From a virus, in the IMG/VR virus record IMGVR_UViG_3300006754_000040, positions 1-42,341 of that record: a DNA stretch of 42,341 nucleotides. The stretch is one strand, 5' to 3'. The notes under the pieces were generated by a model. That model was not told the DNA's origin and made no database searches. It worked only from the letters and a program-made list of their open reading frames with translations. A program made the translations under genes and the position numbers. Positions 15,507-23,795 of the stretch are shown here, piece after piece (position 1 is the stretch's first letter; each line of letters opens with the position of its first letter).

Positions 15507-16469
15507 ATGATGGCAGCAGGATTCGAGAAGGGGGACTTCAAGCCCTACACGGCGATTACGAAGATCCATTTGGGCGCTTTGGAGACTGACATCCAGGAAG
15601 GAGAGACAGTTTTCTTTGACGGCACCACCATGAAACGAGGGAGTGATGAGGAAGAAATCACCACCCTTCGCGCTGCAATCAAGGTGGGCTGGCTTGTTCC
15701 CGAAGATGTCGAGGTAGGGGCCTATATTCCGCAGCCTGCGGACATCAAGATCCATGAAGCAGCCCCCAAGGACTCCAAGATTCGTGAAGCTCGCGCTCCC
15801 CTGACCATTCAGGACGAGGAGCGGGATGTCGGCACTGTCGCCAGTCGCGTAAGCCAAGGTGCTCCCACTGGAGCCATCGAGAAAGACGCAGATGATTCCC
15901 AGGTCGTGGGGCGCATGAAGAACAGCGCCAAGTCCACTCCTATCCGCATTGACGGCGAAGACCGCAAGGTGGTGAAGACTTTGGACAATGACGCACGCCC
16001 CATCGTTGAGCCGAAGCGGGTTGCTACGGGGGATGTGGACGAGGCTCTCGCCGGGGAAGAGCTTGTGGACTTGCTTCCTGACGCTGCCAATGCCGATGTT
16101 CCGAAGAAGGGTGTTTCCGGTGAAGGTCGTGGGGACGAGTCAGAACTCCGCGCCCAGGCTGTCACCGCTCGTGGTTCCTCCCGTGTGGGCGGGGCTGAGG
16201 ACGGTGAGGTAGTAGGGTCTGTCAGCAAGACAACGGGAGCCACATCTTCGACAGCGGGTGAACTTTCGCCTGAAATCATCGAGGCCAAGCTCGAAGTGGT
16301 CCGTCAGTTCGTTCCAGGGTTTGATTGGGACATGAACAAGCAGTGGGCCAAGCGAGCAAAGCTGGCCGTGTCCAAGTACGGGGACAACCTTCCCGTCATC
16401 AACGCCATCCTCTCCATTGAGACTGAGGCGGTGCGTAAGGACATCATGAAGCGGCTCTACAAGGATTGA
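15507..16469 (+). CDS. Conserved virion-type protein with long linker
   Basis: A 320-aa protein. The N-terminal 75 residues ('FKPYTAITKIHLGALETDIQEGETVFFDGTTM... LRAAIKVGWLVP') form a strand-rich domain that I recall in virion-type proteins of other large phages. Residues 90-260 are a charged, Gly/Asp/Ala-rich flexible linker. The C-terminal 60 residues are a helical domain with 'VPGFDWDMNKQWAKRAKLAVSKYGDN' and end in 'IMKRLYKD'. GGGAGG lies 6 nt before the ATG; a second in-frame ATG follows directly. No enzymatic motif is seen. A structural or assembly role is inferred. Confidence 0.6.
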   Translation: MMAAGFEKGDFKPYTAITKIHLGALETDIQEGETVFFDGTTMKRGSDEEEITTLRAAIKVGWLVPEDVEVGAYIPQPADIKIHEAAPKDSKIREARAPLTIQDEERDVGTVASRVSQGAPTGAIEKDADDSQVVGRMKNSAKSTPIRIDGEDRKVVKTLDNDARPIVEPKRVATGDVDEALAGEELVDLLPDAANADVPKKGVSGEGRGDESELRAQAVTARGSSRVGGAEDGEVVGSVSKTTGATSSTAGELSPEIIEAKLEVVRQFVPGFDWDMNKQWAKRAKLAVSKYGDNLPVINAILSIETEAVRKDIMKRLYKD

Positions 16470-16488
16470 GTCGCGGTACCTTCCCGAT

Positions 16489-16520
16489 AAGACCCGGATA
16501 GCTGAGTGCTGTCCGGTCTT
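16489..16520 (+). terminator. Hairpin terminator before 1055-aa gene
   Basis: A stem with arms 16489-16502 and 16508-16520 (one bulged C, one G-U pair) and a 5-nt loop ends in AA/TT and is followed by GTCATTT. It lies 20 bases after the stop of the preceding gene and just before the ribosome site of the next one. Confidence 0.6.
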
Positions 16521-16536
16521 GTCATTTGGAGGTTTG

Positions 16537-19500
16537 GTGACGCGCCCTTCTCCCATACGAGTAGCTGCTCGGTATGCCGACCTAAGCCCACCCTTGGGGT
16601 ATCCGGGCGGGCCGTGCCATGTCATCCAGCGGATTCGGGAGGAGGTTCGGAACCCGGATCTCCAGGAGAAGCTCGTAGACAATGTCGAAGATGGGGAGAA
16701 GCTCTCCAACCCTGAAGCAGCCGCGATCTACGATCTGGAATCAGATCGGGGTGCCGGTCGTTTCAAGAAACTTCGCATTACGCCCCATGCCCAGTACCGC
16801 ATGGACCAGCGTGGAATCATCGTCAATGAACTCCGCATCGCCCTGAAGTCTTTCCAAAAGGCGTGGGGCGATGACAAGTCTCGCCAGGGCTTCCGATGGA
16901 AGGCTTGGGAAGAAGAGATGGCTCGGGGGAAGCCCATCCGTTGGGAAGACCCTCAAATCAAGCTCGCCGTGGTCTTTGTGGTCAACCGTGACACCGCTAC
17001 CCTTGTGACAGCGTACTGGGAGGGCCAGTCGGACCCGCGTCCAGAGGATGAGGATTCTTGCCCTGCGCGTATTGCTCATCGTTATGCCGCTCGTATTGCG
17101 GGTCTTTTCCAGCCTCCTAAGGAGATGGTCAAGGAGATTGGGGCTTGGGCACTTGCCCAAATAGCGGCCAACAAGATCGGTCTGATTCAGGGTGAGATCC
17201 GTAAGCTGAAGAGGCACCGGCAAGAGGAGTCCCCACGCTACGACGATCTTCGTCGGTCAATGAAAGCCCTTCATCGACTTCTTCCGTCTGGAAAGTCTCG
17301 GGAGTTGTTCAAGGCGTACCAGGACTTCTGGCAGCAAGCCTTGAACAACTTTGGCTACACCGGAATCCCCAAGCTGAAAATGCAGTCGTTCTCGGGCCTC
17401 AAGGACCCGAAGCGTCGGGACGACCTGACGCGCATCGCTCTCCAGGCGATTGAACACGCTGAGGAGCGCATAGAAGGATCTTTGAGCTACGGGGAGAGGG
17501 AAATCCCCAAGCAAGAAGCCCTCATCAAGGAGTTCAAGGCGTTTGCGAAGGCTGGCATCAAGCCGATGAAGGGGAATGAGGTCATTCAGGACTTCCGGGT
17601 CAATCTTGATGATTGGTATGTCGGCCATGAGGCCATCGAGAAGATTCAAGACCGGGAAGTCCAAGAGATACGGGAAATGATCGACCGCATGAAGGAGCGG
17701 TACGAGGAGAGGGGAGAGTCCCCAGATAAAGACCTCCAAAAGCTGTTCAATGACATGCTGGACCGTGCCCAGAAGAAGTGGAACAGCATCCCCGTCAAGC
17801 TCATGCAGAAGATCGATTCCAAGAGGTCTCGGGCTTACTGGCATCCGATGAGTCGCACGGTGGTCATCGAGGTTCCTGCCGGAAGCCATCCCGCGCAAGT
17901 GGAGAGGTCCTTGATGGTGGCTCTCATCCACGAGTTGAAGCACATGGGGCAGTCCCTCATGGAAGATTGGCTTGGAGGGAAGGATTTGATGCCACGAGGG
18001 CCTGGGCCAGGAAAGCCTTCTCGGCACATCACAACCCCTGAGTACCAGCAAGACCAAGAGCAGGCCCCAGCTAAAGGCGTCAGGCCCAAGAACCTTCACC
18101 ATCTCGATGATGTGGAGTTCTACACCGACTTGGCCGATGCCCTCCGAAGAATGGGGAGGGAAATGGAGGACCTCGATAAACGGCGCAAGGAGTACGACAA
18201 CCCTCCTCTTACAGGGGACGAGAAGAAGGCTGTCTTTACTCGTCAGATAGGCAACACCTCTGGATGGAAGCGCGAGTACGACGACTTGGTTCGGTACATT
18301 GACATGGACCCCTTCTTCCGCACCTTGAAGCAGCACGCCAAGCCCAAGTGGAAGAAAGCTGTTTCTGAGGGCTACAAGGAACTGTTCGGGAGTGGTTCGA
18401 GCATGGTTCGTCTTTCTTTTCGCACTCCGTTTGTCCCAGGCGTCCAGACATATGTCACGGAAGAGTCCGCGAAAGGGCTTCCCTCGGATAGCGACAGCCA
18501 AGAGCCTGATTCAGCAGCGGCTCTTCCAGGAAGCGCGGTACCTGGAGGCGCGGGTCGTGACATCGGCAAGTTTGAGTACAGCACCCCTTCTTCAGACTCC
18601 GACATCAAGCCCAGAACCCTCTCGGAACCCGGCGAAGATCGCGGCCATCCTACGAATGTCCTGAACAACTACATCACGCGACGGACTCTTACTTCAGAAG
18701 AGCGCCTCGTAGAAGCATGGGAGGCAGGCCCGCCTGGACCTGAGAGGCAGCACCGGCAAAAGCCCTCTGAGCAACGAAAGCAGAACCGTGAGGAGTACAA
18801 GCCCAACAGGAACCGTAAGAGGATGTTGGCCTTGAGGCGGTACAACCAGTTCTGCAAGAAAAACATGCGGTGCATGATGAAGCGGAAGATGTACCGGGAC
18901 AACCCTCGTCGGTACAAGCGGCGTGCTCCCCAAGATAAGGCTCCTGGAAATAAGGAGGCCGGGGACATCATCCTTTATGACCAGGAGAACCCGGCAAACA
19001 ACGAAATCAAGCATCCCGGCAAGGACGTCAACTATGACGCGGTAGGCCCTACCACTTACGAGTTTGCCCCGGATGAACGGGAGGGCGTTCCTCCTGGGCA
19101 TGAGCTTCCCAGTAATGAGACAGACAATGTGCCTCCTGCTTCAAGCCGTGTGATTCCAGACTCCATGAAAGAAGAGCTTCGGGACAGCCTCACTTACATG
19201 AAGGCAGCCGCTACCATCGCCCAGATTATCGGCAATACGAGTTCCACGGTTGTGGGGCGGGCGCAGTCTGTGCGAATCAAGCCCTATAGGTTCAACCCGA
19301 AGAACGGTTTTTGGAGTTTCCATGCTTCAGGCTCGAAGGGTACCTACATCATCCGCGTCAAAGGCATCCGTAAAGGCAACGTGAAGAACCTGGAGAAAGC
19401 CCAGATCAAGGTGTCTTGCTCCTGTGGGTTCTTCAGGTGGCAAGGTCCAGAGCACTGGGCCAAAGCAAACCGGTACCTCTATGGCCGCCCTACTGGAAGT

Positions 19501-19704
19501 GCATCCAACCCCAAAGTCATGGACCCCAAAGGGCATCACTGGGCCTGCAAGCATGTCGTGGCCGCATTGAGGAAAGCTCGGGGTTGGAGGTTTAGCTCTC
19601 CTGAAACCCACCTGTGGGACATTGACGCAGAGGTTTTCCCTGATGTTGAGGCAACCTTGGCCTTCAGGGTTGCCGAGAGGTTTGCCCAAAGATCCAAGGG
19701 GTAA
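16537..19704 (+). CDS. Large multidomain protein: DUF4258-like, HExxH and SWIM finger
   Basis: A 1055-aa protein. Residues about 78-150 ('ITPHAQYRMDQRGI...AVVFVVNRDTATLVTAYW') fit the DUF4258/toxin-like fold. A long charged helical region follows. 'LIHELKHMGQ' places a zincin motif at H465-E466-x-x-H469, with downstream acidic residues that could give a third ligand. Residues about 720-800 are Arg/Lys-rich. C961-x-C963 and C1004-x-H1006 form a SWIM-type zinc finger, here with a 40-residue spacer that is longer than usual. GTG at 16537 is chosen because GGAGG lies 4 nt upstream; an earlier TTG lies before that site. The combination suggests a virion- or DNA-associated processing protein; activity is unproven. 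Confidence 0.6.
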   Translation: MTRPSPIRVAARYADLSPPLGYPGGPCHVIQRIREEVRNPDLQEKLVDNVEDGEKLSNPEAAAIYDLESDRGAGRFKKLRITPHAQYRMDQRGIIVNELRIALKSFQKAWGDDKSRQGFRWKAWEEEMARGKPIRWEDPQIKLAVVFVVNRDTATLVTAYWEGQSDPRPEDEDSCPARIAHRYAARIAGLFQPPKEMVKEIGAWALAQIAANKIGLIQGEIRKLKRHRQEESPRYDDLRRSMKALHRLLPSGKSRELFKAYQDFWQQALNNFGYTGIPKLKMQSFSGLKDPKRRDDLTRIALQAIEHAEERIEGSLSYGEREIPKQEALIKEFKAFAKAGIKPMKGNEVIQDFRVNLDDWYVGHEAIEKIQDREVQEIREMIDRMKERYEERGESPDKDLQKLFNDMLDRAQKKWNSIPVKLMQKIDSKRSRAYWHPMSRTVVIEVPAGSHPAQVERSLMVALIHELKHMGQSLMEDWLGGKDLMPRGPGPGKPSRHITTPEYQQDQEQAPAKGVRPKNLHHLDDVEFYTDLADALRRMGREMEDLDKRRKEYDNPPLTGDEKKAVFTRQIGNTSGWKREYDDLVRYIDMDPFFRTLKQHAKPKWKKAVSEGYKELFGSGSSMVRLSFRTPFVPGVQTYVTEESAKGLPSDSDSQEPDSAAALPGSAVPGGAGRDIGKFEYSTPSSDSDIKPRTLSEPGEDRGHPTNVLNNYITRRTLTSEERLVEAWEAGPPGPERQHRQKPSEQRKQNREEYKPNRNRKRMLALRRYNQFCKKNMRCMMKRKMYRDNPRRYKRRAPQDKAPGNKEAGDIILYDQENPANNEIKHPGKDVNYDAVGPTTYEFAPDEREGVPPGHELPSNETDNVPPASSRVIPDSMKEELRDSLTYMKAAATIAQIIGNTSSTVVGRAQSVRIKPYRFNPKNGFWSFHASGSKGTYIIRVKGIRKGNVKNLEKAQIKVSCSCGFFRWQGPEHWAKANRYLYGRPTGSASNPKVMDPKGHHWACKHVVAALRKARGWRFSSPETHLWDIDAEVFPDVEATLAFRVAERFAQRSKG

Positions 19705-19722
19705 GGTAAGCCAGGAGTCTGG

Positions 19723-20109
19723 ATGCCCATTTACTCGTACCAGTGTGAATCTGAATCCTGCGACTGGAGTGGGGACGTCATGCGTCCCATCTCCCAGTGC
19801 AGCGACCCGTATGCGTGCCCGGACTGCGAGAAATCCACGAAGAAGCTGGTGACTCAGGTTGGGGTTATCTTCAAGGGAGACGGTTGGGCCTCCAAGAACG
19901 GGCGCGTGGCGAAGCAGATGCAGGAGAAGAATCGTCGCTTGGCGGGTAAAGAGAACGAGATGAAGAGAGATGCTCCAGGCATGAGCCTTGCGCCCAATGT
20001 CGGAGGTGAACGGGTGGACTCATGGTCGGACGCAGCGAAGTTGGCGAAATCGAAGGGAAAGCAGACCGGTGGCTACGAAAAGCTCGCCCGCAAGGAAAAG
20101 CAGAAGTAG
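19723..20109 (+). CDS. FmdB-like zinc-ribbon protein
   Basis: A 128-aa protein starting 'MPIYSYQCES', the N-terminus of FmdB-type zinc ribbons, which usually continue as a first Cys pair, a strand, then 'CPDC' and a hydrophobic 'GVIFKGDGW' segment. Here the first pair is spread as C8 and C13, and the second is C32-x2-C35. 'VIFKGDGW' follows at residues about 48-55, as in the family. The C-terminal half is a Lys-rich helix. FmdB was named as a putative regulator of formamidase; the biochemical role is not established. A paralogue lies at 36469. The gene at 20022 begins within its last third. Confidence 0.7.
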   Translation: MPIYSYQCESESCDWSGDVMRPISQCSDPYACPDCEKSTKKLVTQVGVIFKGDGWASKNGRVAKQMQEKNRRLAGKENEMKRDAPGMSLAPNVGGERVDSWSDAAKLAKSKGKQTGGYEKLARKEKQK

Positions 20110-20318
20110 TCGTCACCACGCTTGCGAAGGGGGTCGCTGGAGTTTCCCTTTTCGTAGTTCTGCTGTCTGCGATTCTCAGCGTTGTGGCGGCCCGCTCAGC
20201 CAGTCGAATCATCAGGAGGCTTTCCGGGCAGTACGTTCCTCCGGTTCCTGAACCCGGCCCCAGAAAGCGCAAGGCTGATGTCATTGACGCTGAGTTCGAG
20301 GAAACCGGCGTCCGGTAG
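20022..20318 (+). CDS. Small membrane protein overlapping zinc-ribbon gene
   Basis: A 98-aa frame overlapping the end of the previous gene by 88 bases. It has one strong hydrophobic segment ('GVAGVSLFVVLLSAILSVVA', about residues 38-57), flanked by basic residues, and a C-terminus 'KADVIDAEFEE' that reads like a genuine protein end. No in-frame GTG, TTG or ATG lies after the overlap before the membrane segment, so ATG 20022 is the only sensible start; its ribosome site is distant (GGAGG about 15 nt upstream). A holin or other small membrane role is possible. Confidence is limited by the long overlap. Confidence 0.55.
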   Translation: MVGRSEVGEIEGKADRWLRKARPQGKAEVVVTTLAKGVAGVSLFVVLLSAILSVVAARSASRIIRRLSGQYVPPVPEPGPRKRKADVIDAEFEETGVR

Positions 20319-20351
20319 TTCGACTATCCCTCTGCTTTGAGTGGAGGTTCC

Positions 20352-21050
20352 ATGCCCGTCACTCCCCGCCTCGTAGGCCGCCATGAAGGTATCGTAGACC
20401 TTGCGATCCGTAATGGGGCTGTGGCTACTGGTTACCGCTTGTCGGGAGCCATGAGCATCAACGCGGCGGCTGCGGGGGCTACTGCGATGGTCACTGTGGA
20501 CAAGGGAGCCGTGTACCGCTCTCCCGCACTGGTCCGTAGCGGGGCTAATCGGGTCGAGGAGTCCAATAGCCACCTCACCCGAATCATGTATGCCCCGTCT
20601 GATTTTGCTGCGGCTACCATTCCAGGTGACGGGCAAATGGTGTTTCTCACCATTGAGGAACGGGAGCCTGCGGGCACGTTCCTGGCGGCTGGCCCCATCA
20701 TGTGCGTTCCTCCCCCGCAGTTCTTTGCGGCGGGGCGTAGATCGATGACCTTGATTGGTAATGCTGTTGCGGTGGCAGGGCTTGCCAACAACCAGCCTCC
20801 TCCTGGAGCACTGCGCCTGACCCTCCCCAAGTACTCGGACAACATCCTTATTGAGTCCTTGGACACGGGAACATCAGGTGATGCCATGTTCATTTCTTTT
20901 GGTTCCGGGCTTCAAGAAGTCCAGATCGCAGCAGGAACCACTAAGGAGTTCGTAGAGCCAGGAGCATCCGAAATCTACATTCGGTGTGGTGCTACTGCTA
21001 CTGCGGATTTCCAGATGGTCTGCAACATTGTCAACGGTCTTGAGTCATAG
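20352..21050 (+). CDS. Putative virion protein
   Basis: A 232-aa protein, Ala/Gly/Val-rich and low in Lys, with alternating strands across its whole length. The ATG at 20352 follows GGAGG by 4 nt; an in-frame TTG five codons earlier precedes that site and is rejected. The second half ('DNILIESLDTGTSGDAMFISFGSG... IAAGTTKEFVEPGASEIYIRC') has the pattern of a beta-sandwich or cupin-like virion domain. Its neighbours on the right are two paralogous virion-type proteins, so a structural role is likely, but no family was recognised. Confidence 0.55.
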   Translation: MPVTPRLVGRHEGIVDLAIRNGAVATGYRLSGAMSINAAAAGATAMVTVDKGAVYRSPALVRSGANRVEESNSHLTRIMYAPSDFAAATIPGDGQMVFLTIEEREPAGTFLAAGPIMCVPPPQFFAAGRRSMTLIGNAVAVAGLANNQPPPGALRLTLPKYSDNILIESLDTGTSGDAMFISFGSGLQEVQIAAGTTKEFVEPGASEIYIRCGATATADFQMVCNIVNGLES

Positions 21051-21119
21051 GGCTTCGGTAGAGAGTCGATAGCTCAATCTTATTGAAGGTCCAACCCTCT
21101 TCCTTCTTGGAGAAATCAA

Positions 21120-21815
21120 ATGCCCTATATCTGTAAGATCCGCACCGACTTCTCGGACGGCACCCTCCAGGTCCTCGACCTGTGGCCCAATGCTTCCCAG
21201 CGAAGCGCAATCTACGACCCTATCGCCCAGACCAAGTATCTGAAGCGTGGTGAGTTCACTGGCGCTGGCCAGAATGCTGCCAATGGTCGTCCTACGACCA
21301 TCACTGCTACTGCCCACGTCACGGGATACGACACTTACGGCCTTGCTGCCTACCTTTGCGATACCGTTACGGACAACGTGACCGGTGTGGGAATCACGGC
21401 TGCTATCGCCAACCTCGCTGCGGCAGGTGTTCGTGACAACCTTGTTGATGCGGGCGGTGTCATCAGTGACGTTACCGTTTCCAACGAACTCGTCGCAACC
21501 GCTGGCGCTGGTGCTGGTACCACCCTTCTCGGTGCCGGTCTGGCTTCGGTAGCCGATGTCCTCCAGATTCTCGCTGGTGGCTCCTACCTTCTCGCGTCCG
21601 GTTCGGCAGAGACCGTTGTTGTTACCTTGATGGGTAACGGTGCTTTCGTGGCTGGAACCTACCGCTGGACCTACGACACGGGTCCTTTGAAGATCAGCTT
21701 CGGTGAGGGTGACCTCTCCGAGATGATGGACGCAACTTTCGATCCGGTCGGTGATGGCACCACTGGTGCCGCTGTCGTCGTCTATGCAGACGACGGAACT
21801 GTTTACACGGGCTGA
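21120..21815 (+). CDS. Virion-type protein, first of tandem paralogues
   Basis: A 231-aa protein starting 'MPYICKIRTDFSDGTLQVLDLWPN'. It aligns end to end with the next gene: same opening, 'QTKY..R' near residue 40, 'LAAYL.D.V' near residue 78, 'VLQILAGGSYLL' near residue 160 and 'YDTGPLKISFGEGDLSEMMDATF' near residue 205. The composition is Ala/Gly/Thr-rich with few charges, as in abundant surface proteins. GGAG lies about 7 nt before the ATG. The pair is followed by two terminators. Function is unknown; a multi-copy head or tail protein would fit. Confidence 0.65.
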   Translation: MPYICKIRTDFSDGTLQVLDLWPNASQRSAIYDPIAQTKYLKRGEFTGAGQNAANGRPTTITATAHVTGYDTYGLAAYLCDTVTDNVTGVGITAAIANLAAAGVRDNLVDAGGVISDVTVSNELVATAGAGAGTTLLGAGLASVADVLQILAGGSYLLASGSAETVVVTLMGNGAFVAGTYRWTYDTGPLKISFGEGDLSEMMDATFDPVGDGTTGAAVVVYADDGTVYTG

Positions 21816-21824
21816 GGAGAGACC

Positions 21825-22502
21825 ATGCCTTACGTTTGTATGATTCGTACCGACATTGATGACGGGACACTTCAGCTTCTCGACCTGTGGCCGAATACGT
21901 CGCTGTTGAACCCGATGAACATGCCTGCGGGCCAGACCAAGTACGTCCGACGCTGCGAGAACGATACTGTCGTCATCAATGCGGTCGGTGCCAACACGGT
22001 CACCGACGCTGCGTATGAGGGTGTGGCTGCTTACCTTCTCGACAACGTCGAGCAGGGCGGCCTTGCTGCGGGCACTGATTCGATGACCGCTCTCGAAGCC
22101 AATACGATTGCTGCTGCCATCGTTGCGGCGATGGATGCGGGCACGGCGATGGGCTTGGCGGCTGTGAACACTCTGATTGCGGCTACCGCTGCTAACTCGG
22201 AGCTTTCCAGTGCTGGCGGCTCGAACTCTACGGGTTCCTTGGCAGAGTTGCTTCAGGTCCTTGCTGGTGGGCAGTACTTGCTTCCCGCCGCATCGGCTGT
22301 GCAGGCTCCTACGGGAACCTTCAGCGGTCAGAATGGCTCCATCACGGCGAACTACTTCCGTCATTCCTACGACACTGGAGCTTTCAACATCAGCTTCAAT
22401 GGCGGCGAACTCAGCGAACTGCTCGACGCTACTTACTCCTATGTGGGCGTAGCTGGAGCCGCAGTGGTCGTGTACACGGATGCTGGAGCGGTTTACGCCT
22501 GA
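21825..22502 (+). CDS. Virion-type protein, second of tandem paralogues
   Basis: A 225-aa protein starting 'MPYVCMIRTDIDDGTLQLLDLWPN', nearly identical in layout to the gene 9 bases upstream: 'QTKYVRRCE', 'VAAYLLDNV', 'LLQVLAGGQYLL' and 'YDTGAFNISFNGGELSELLDATY' occupy matching places. The centre (about residues 85-140) is divergent and Ala-rich. The two arose by tandem duplication and have since diverged considerably in the middle. GAGGAGA precedes the ATG. The product is probably structural. Confidence 0.65.
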   Translation: MPYVCMIRTDIDDGTLQLLDLWPNTSLLNPMNMPAGQTKYVRRCENDTVVINAVGANTVTDAAYEGVAAYLLDNVEQGGLAAGTDSMTALEANTIAAAIVAAMDAGTAMGLAAVNTLIAATAANSELSSAGGSNSTGSLAELLQVLAGGQYLLPAASAVQAPTGTFSGQNGSITANYFRHSYDTGAFNISFNGGELSELLDATYSYVGVAGAAVVVYTDAGAVYA

Positions 22503-22539
22503 TCCTTCCGGGTAGGATGCAGAGGGTTGGACCTTCTTT

Positions 22540-22560
22540 GCATCTTCCGAAGATGCTTTT
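22540..22560 (+). terminator. First of two tandem terminators
   Basis: A perfect 7-bp stem (GCATCTT 22540-22546, AAGATGC 22550-22556) with a 3-nt loop is followed by TTTT. It lies 38 bases after the stop of the second paralogue. Confidence 0.65.
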
Positions 22561-22561
22561 G

Positions 22562-22599
22562 AACCCCGAGTGGCCCGCCCACTCGGGGTTTCCCTTTTT
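22562..22599 (+). terminator. Second of two tandem terminators
   Basis: A perfect 12-bp stem (22562-22573 with 22579-22590, arms beginning AACCCCGAG) with a 5-nt loop is followed by TCCC and then TTTTT. Together with the hairpin just upstream it would stop the virion-gene transcript efficiently. Confidence 0.8.
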
Positions 22600-22608
22600 G
22601 AGGACCTG

Positions 22609-22857
22609 ATGGCAGAGCCGCAGTCGCACTACCGCACCAGCGACCTCTACTTTGCTGCTTACCTCAAGGTCGCTCAGGTGCCCCTGGTGGATGCCGTGCG
22701 AGAAGGGGACCGCGTATACTTCCTGTTTGAGGACCAGGGTCGGGCCATCATGCGGGAGTTGAAGCGCCAGTACTTCGCAGACGTTGCGAAGGTTCCCGCT
22801 ATGAGCTTCGTGCAAGCAATCCGCACCATGAAGTCTATGACCTATGCAGAGCGTTAG
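22609..22857 (+). CDS. DUF5659-like small protein
   Basis: An 82-aa protein. 'YRTSDLYFAAYLKVAQVPL' followed by 'GDRVYFLFEDQGRAIMRELKRQYF' and a final helix is the pattern I associate with DUF5659, a small family found in phages and bacteria without known function. The ATG at 22609 follows GAGGA by 4 nt; the longer frame upstream runs through the terminator and is not used. It sits between the terminator pair and a neck-type gene. Confidence 0.6.
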   Translation: MAEPQSHYRTSDLYFAAYLKVAQVPLVDAVREGDRVYFLFEDQGRAIMRELKRQYFADVAKVPAMSFVQAIRTMKSMTYAER

Positions 22858-22891
22858 TTCTCTTATGCAGTTGGAGTAACGGAGGTTCTAC

Positions 22892-23785
22892 ATGGGCGTC
22901 ATCTTTACACCGGGAGAAACGCTTGGCCGGAACGACCTGGACATCTTCCTCTCGAACGCCTTCGGGAACCCCGTAAATGCGTTCAGCATTAGCTATGCGC
23001 TCTACTATGTAGACCCTGACACCTGCACTGAGGTTCTGATCGGGGACGCCGCCAGGGTGCCTGTGAACCCTGCTGTGGGAGAGTACTACGCCTCACTCCA
23101 GATTCCACCTAACGCCACACCCGGTGACTACCGCATCCGATGGCTGTTCCGGGAAACAGCTACCTCCACGGAAGAGGGCGCTATCCAGGAGTTCGGGGTC
23201 GTGGCTGATTCAGTGACCACTTCGGCTGCTTACAGTGATTGCATCACGGACCTCATCACCAAGATGCGGTTCATGACCAGGGACAACGACCCTGATCGCA
23301 ACTACCGTTTCATGCCGCCTGAAGGAGAGGGGACAGTTGGTTGCTACAACCAAGTTTTTGGGTACATCTGGACGGATGAGGAGTTCGCGCAGTACCTGGA
23401 GATTGCCCTCTGGAAGTGGAACATGCACCCGCCAGAGACAGAGGAACTGTCCACCTTGGACAAACTCTGCGCTAACAAGGCTGTGTGGAAGGCCGCTATC
23501 CTTTGGGGCGGTTTGGTAAACGCAGCACAGGCACTTGCTTACAACTGGGTCGCTAACGAGTTCGATTACAGCATTGGGGGGATTTCCCTCTCCATCGAGA
23601 AATCCTCGAAGTACGAGAACCTGAAGCAGAACGCTGAAGACCAGTGGGACAAGCTCACCGAAGCAAAAGTCAGGACCACGAAGTACATGCGAGGACTTTC
23701 ACAGCCTCGATTTGGTCGTGGGGTCCGTTCAGCTTTTGGCCCTTATGTGGGACGCGGAGTACTTTCGCCACGCAACTTCGTCTAA
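22892..23785 (+). CDS. Neck / head-tail connector-type protein with Ig-like N-domain
   Basis: A 297-aa two-domain protein. Residues 1-105 are a beta sandwich ('GRNDLDIFLSNAFGNPVNAFSISYALYYV ...' closing with 'GDYRIRWLFRE'), similar in pattern to the first domain of the 676-aa fibre gene. Residues 120-260 are helical: 'MRFMTRDNDPDRNYRFMPP' then 'IWTDEEFAQYLEIALWKWN', then helices to 'QWDKL'. Such helical bundles recall head-tail adaptors. The Arg/Gly-rich C-terminus may contact DNA or partners. GGAGG lies 6 nt before the ATG. The connector assignment is inference. Confidence 0.55.
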   Translation: MGVIFTPGETLGRNDLDIFLSNAFGNPVNAFSISYALYYVDPDTCTEVLIGDAARVPVNPAVGEYYASLQIPPNATPGDYRIRWLFRETATSTEEGAIQEFGVVADSVTTSAAYSDCITDLITKMRFMTRDNDPDRNYRFMPPEGEGTVGCYNQVFGYIWTDEEFAQYLEIALWKWNMHPPETEELSTLDKLCANKAVWKAAILWGGLVNAAQALAYNWVANEFDYSIGGISLSIEKSSKYENLKQNAEDQWDKLTEAKVRTTKYMRGLSQPRFGRGVRSAFGPYVGRGVLSPRNFV

Positions 23786-23795
23786 GGACACAAGG

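Noticed and set aside
21045-22364. Minus-strand open frame (439 aa) opposite the tandem paralogues
   Set aside because: Antisense shadow of two aligned genes; composition is Arg/Ser/His-rich and both sense genes have ribosome sites.
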